This document shows, in pieces, positions 62,933-64,000 of a stretch of 64,000 bases of DNA. Source of the stretch: Bacteroides caecimuris. Its GTDB lineage: Bacteria; Bacteroidota; Bacteroidia; Bacteroidales; Bacteroidaceae. A program made the position numbers and the translations under genes. Each line of letters starts with the position of its first letter. Position 1 is the first letter of the stretch. The notes beneath the pieces are model-generated. The model did no database searches and had not been told where the DNA came from. It worked only from the letters and a program-made list of their open reading frames with translations. The stretch is taken from the NCBI RefSeq assembly GCF_001688725.2, contig NZ_CP015401.2, positions 806,001-870,000 of the forward strand, given 5' to 3'.

Positions 62933-64000
62933 ATGAATCGAATGAAACATTTATTTTGTGTTCTTTTACTAGCAGCTTTGGGAAGTTTTTCTTTCAAGGC
63001 AAACGCTTACACCGAACGCAATATGCTGCAAAAAGCGGCAGACGAAACTACGTTGAAAAACGTGTTGGTAATGAAACAAGCATGGGTGCCTTATCCTGCT
63101 TATACAGATCGTGCCGCCTGGGATTCTTTGATGGGTCCCAATAAGCAACGCCTCATCGAAGCCGGCGAAAAACTCCTCGACTATAAATGGCAACTGATAC
63201 CTGCCACTGCTTATCTGGAATACGAACGTAGCGGTAACCGTAAAATAATGGAAGTTCCTTATGACGCCAACCGCCAGGCACTTAACGCCTTGATGCTCGC
63301 CGAACTGGCCGAAGGGAAAGGGCGTTTTATCGACCAATTACTGAACGGAGCATATATGAGCTGTGAAATGAATTCATGGGTTCTATCCGCACACTTGCCC
63401 CGCCAGAGTAGCAAACGTTCACTTCCCGACTTCCGCGAACAGATTATCGACCTCGGTTCAGGCGGATACGGAGCTTTAATGGCCTGGGTACACTATTTCT
63501 TCCGCAAACCATTCGACAAAATCAATCCTGTGGTATCCTTGCAAATGCGTAAAGCAATCAAAGAACGTATTCTCGATCCGTATATGAACGACGATGAAAT
63601 GTGGTGGATGGCTTTTAACTGGAAACCGGGAGAAATCATCAACAACTGGAATCCCTGGTGTAACTCTAATGCCCTGCAATGTTTCTTACTGATGGAGAAT
63701 AATAAGGATAAGTTGGCGAAAGCTGTTTATCGCTCCATGCAGTCAGTCGATAAGTTTATCAACTTCGTGAAATCCGATGGTGCCTGTGAGGAGGGAACCT
63801 CTTACTGGGGACATGCCGCCGGAAAGCTCTATGACTATTTGCAGATACTCTCTGATGGCACAGGCGGTAAACTGTCTCTGTTCAATGAACCGATGATTCG
63901 CCGGATGGGAGAATATATGTCCCGCTCATACGTAGGCAATGGCTGGGTGGTGAATTTTGCTGATGCATCGGCACAAGGCGGGGGCGATCCTTTGTTAATC
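62933..64000 (+). CDS. Heparinase II/III-like polysaccharide lyase, N-terminal part
   Basis: 356 codons, open at the right edge. A signal peptide (LFCVLLLAALGSFSFKANA) is followed by an alpha-helical toroid-like domain with family-type motifs: LIEAGEKLLDYKWQLIPATAY, split; AYMSCEMNSWVLSAHLPR; NNWNPWCNSNAL; and CEEGTSYWGHAAGKLYDYL. The N-N-W and EGTSYWGHA segments are typical of heparinase II/III-type lyases and their relatives. The catalytic C-terminal beta-sheet part is outside the window. Its substrate could be a glycosaminoglycan or another uronic-acid polymer; nothing here decides. The start is ATG at 62933 with an alternative at 62942. Confidence 0.8.
   Translation, partial: MNRMKHLFCVLLLAALGSFSFKANAYTERNMLQKAADETTLKNVLVMKQAWVPYPAYTDRAAWDSLMGPNKQRLIEAGEKLLDYKWQLIPATAYLEYERSGNRKIMEVPYDANRQALNALMLAELAEGKGRFIDQLLNGAYMSCEMNSWVLSAHLPRQSSKRSLPDFREQIIDLGSGGYGALMAWVHYFFRKPFDKINPVVSLQMRKAIKERILDPYMNDDEMWWMAFNWKPGEIINNWNPWCNSNALQCFLLMENNKDKLAKAVYRSMQSVDKFINFVKSDGACEEGTSYWGHAAGKLYDYLQILSDGTGGKLSLFNEPMIRRMGEYMSRSYVGNGWVVNFADASAQGGGDPLLI

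Noticed and set aside
1..64000. tRNA and rRNA genes, and complete insertion sequences
   Set aside because: Apart from the tRNA-like part of ssrA, I saw no tRNA or rRNA signature and no transposase or integrase gene in the window. A dedicated scan would be needed to be sure about tRNAs.

Overview
The window is a chromosomal segment of a Bacteroides species. The evidence is the tmRNA tag GETNYALAA, the recurring Bacteroidetes promoter -7 box TAnnTTTG upstream of genes on both strands, a type III glutamine synthetase, an ECF sigma/FecR/TonB-receptor trio, and many Bacteroidales-typical families (DUF5686, DUF4105, DUF4831, DUF4837, DUF6340, DUF3810). All family names come from reading the protein sequences; no search was run, and I do not assign a species.

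Layout. 1-2.8 kb (minus): start of an STN-type TonB-dependent receptor, its FecR anti-sigma factor and ECF sigma factor, then a Crp/Fnr regulator. 2.9-5.1 kb: glnN. 5.1-5.8 kb: a repeat-rich spacer. 5.8-15.4 kb: a DUF5686 outer-membrane protein, then the accessory part of the window. This is a complete-looking retron (promoter, msr-msd RNA with matching a1/a2 arms, membrane-anchored reverse transcriptase) facing tail-to-tail, 36 bp apart, a ~2000-residue transglutaminase/DUF4011/helicase/nuclease/DUF3320 protein. 15.5-27.1 kb: rpsA, rnz, an L,D-transpeptidase lipoprotein, a sigma factor / small membrane protein / Spy-like operon, mazG with a DUF3810 metallopeptidase-like gene, a small membrane protein and valS. 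27.2-35.3 kb (minus): an acidic unknown protein, DUF6340, secA, an alkaline-phosphatase-fold protein that has lost its active-site residues, and DUF4105. 35.3-51.6 kb (plus): a structured-RNA candidate, coaX, an OmpP1-like protein, a TPR protein, lptC, a CBS-domain transporter, a PpiD-like foldase, rlmN, DUF4837, pdxA, a sigma-54 activator, lptE, a TPR-like protein, secG and an MFS transporter. 51.6-60.3 kb: PqqD-like protein, DUF4831, nnr, a second repeat-rich spacer, hpt, adk, obgE, a pgeF broken by an in-frame stop, a B3/4-domain protein and an M23 peptidase. 60.4-64 kb: ssrA (tmRNA), two truncated gene remnants, dinB, and the start of a heparinase II/III-like lyase gene.

Most of the window is housekeeping: envelope biogenesis (LptC, LptE, SecA, SecG, PpiD, L,D-transpeptidase), translation (ValS, S1, RlmN, tmRNA, RNase Z) and cofactor or nucleotide metabolism (CoaX, PdxA, Nnr, Hpt, Adk). 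The unusual content is (i) the retron and its convergent helicase-nuclease, probably a small defence locus inserted between ordinary genes, and (ii) a set of non-coding inverted-repeat elements. Each element is built from one short word used many times in both orientations: GGGAA/TTCCC, TTCTCATA, CACAGATT or GAGGA. Two spacers 50 kb apart carry related copies of the GGGAA type, and three others share CACCACAG-type ends, one of them in the predicted secA leader.
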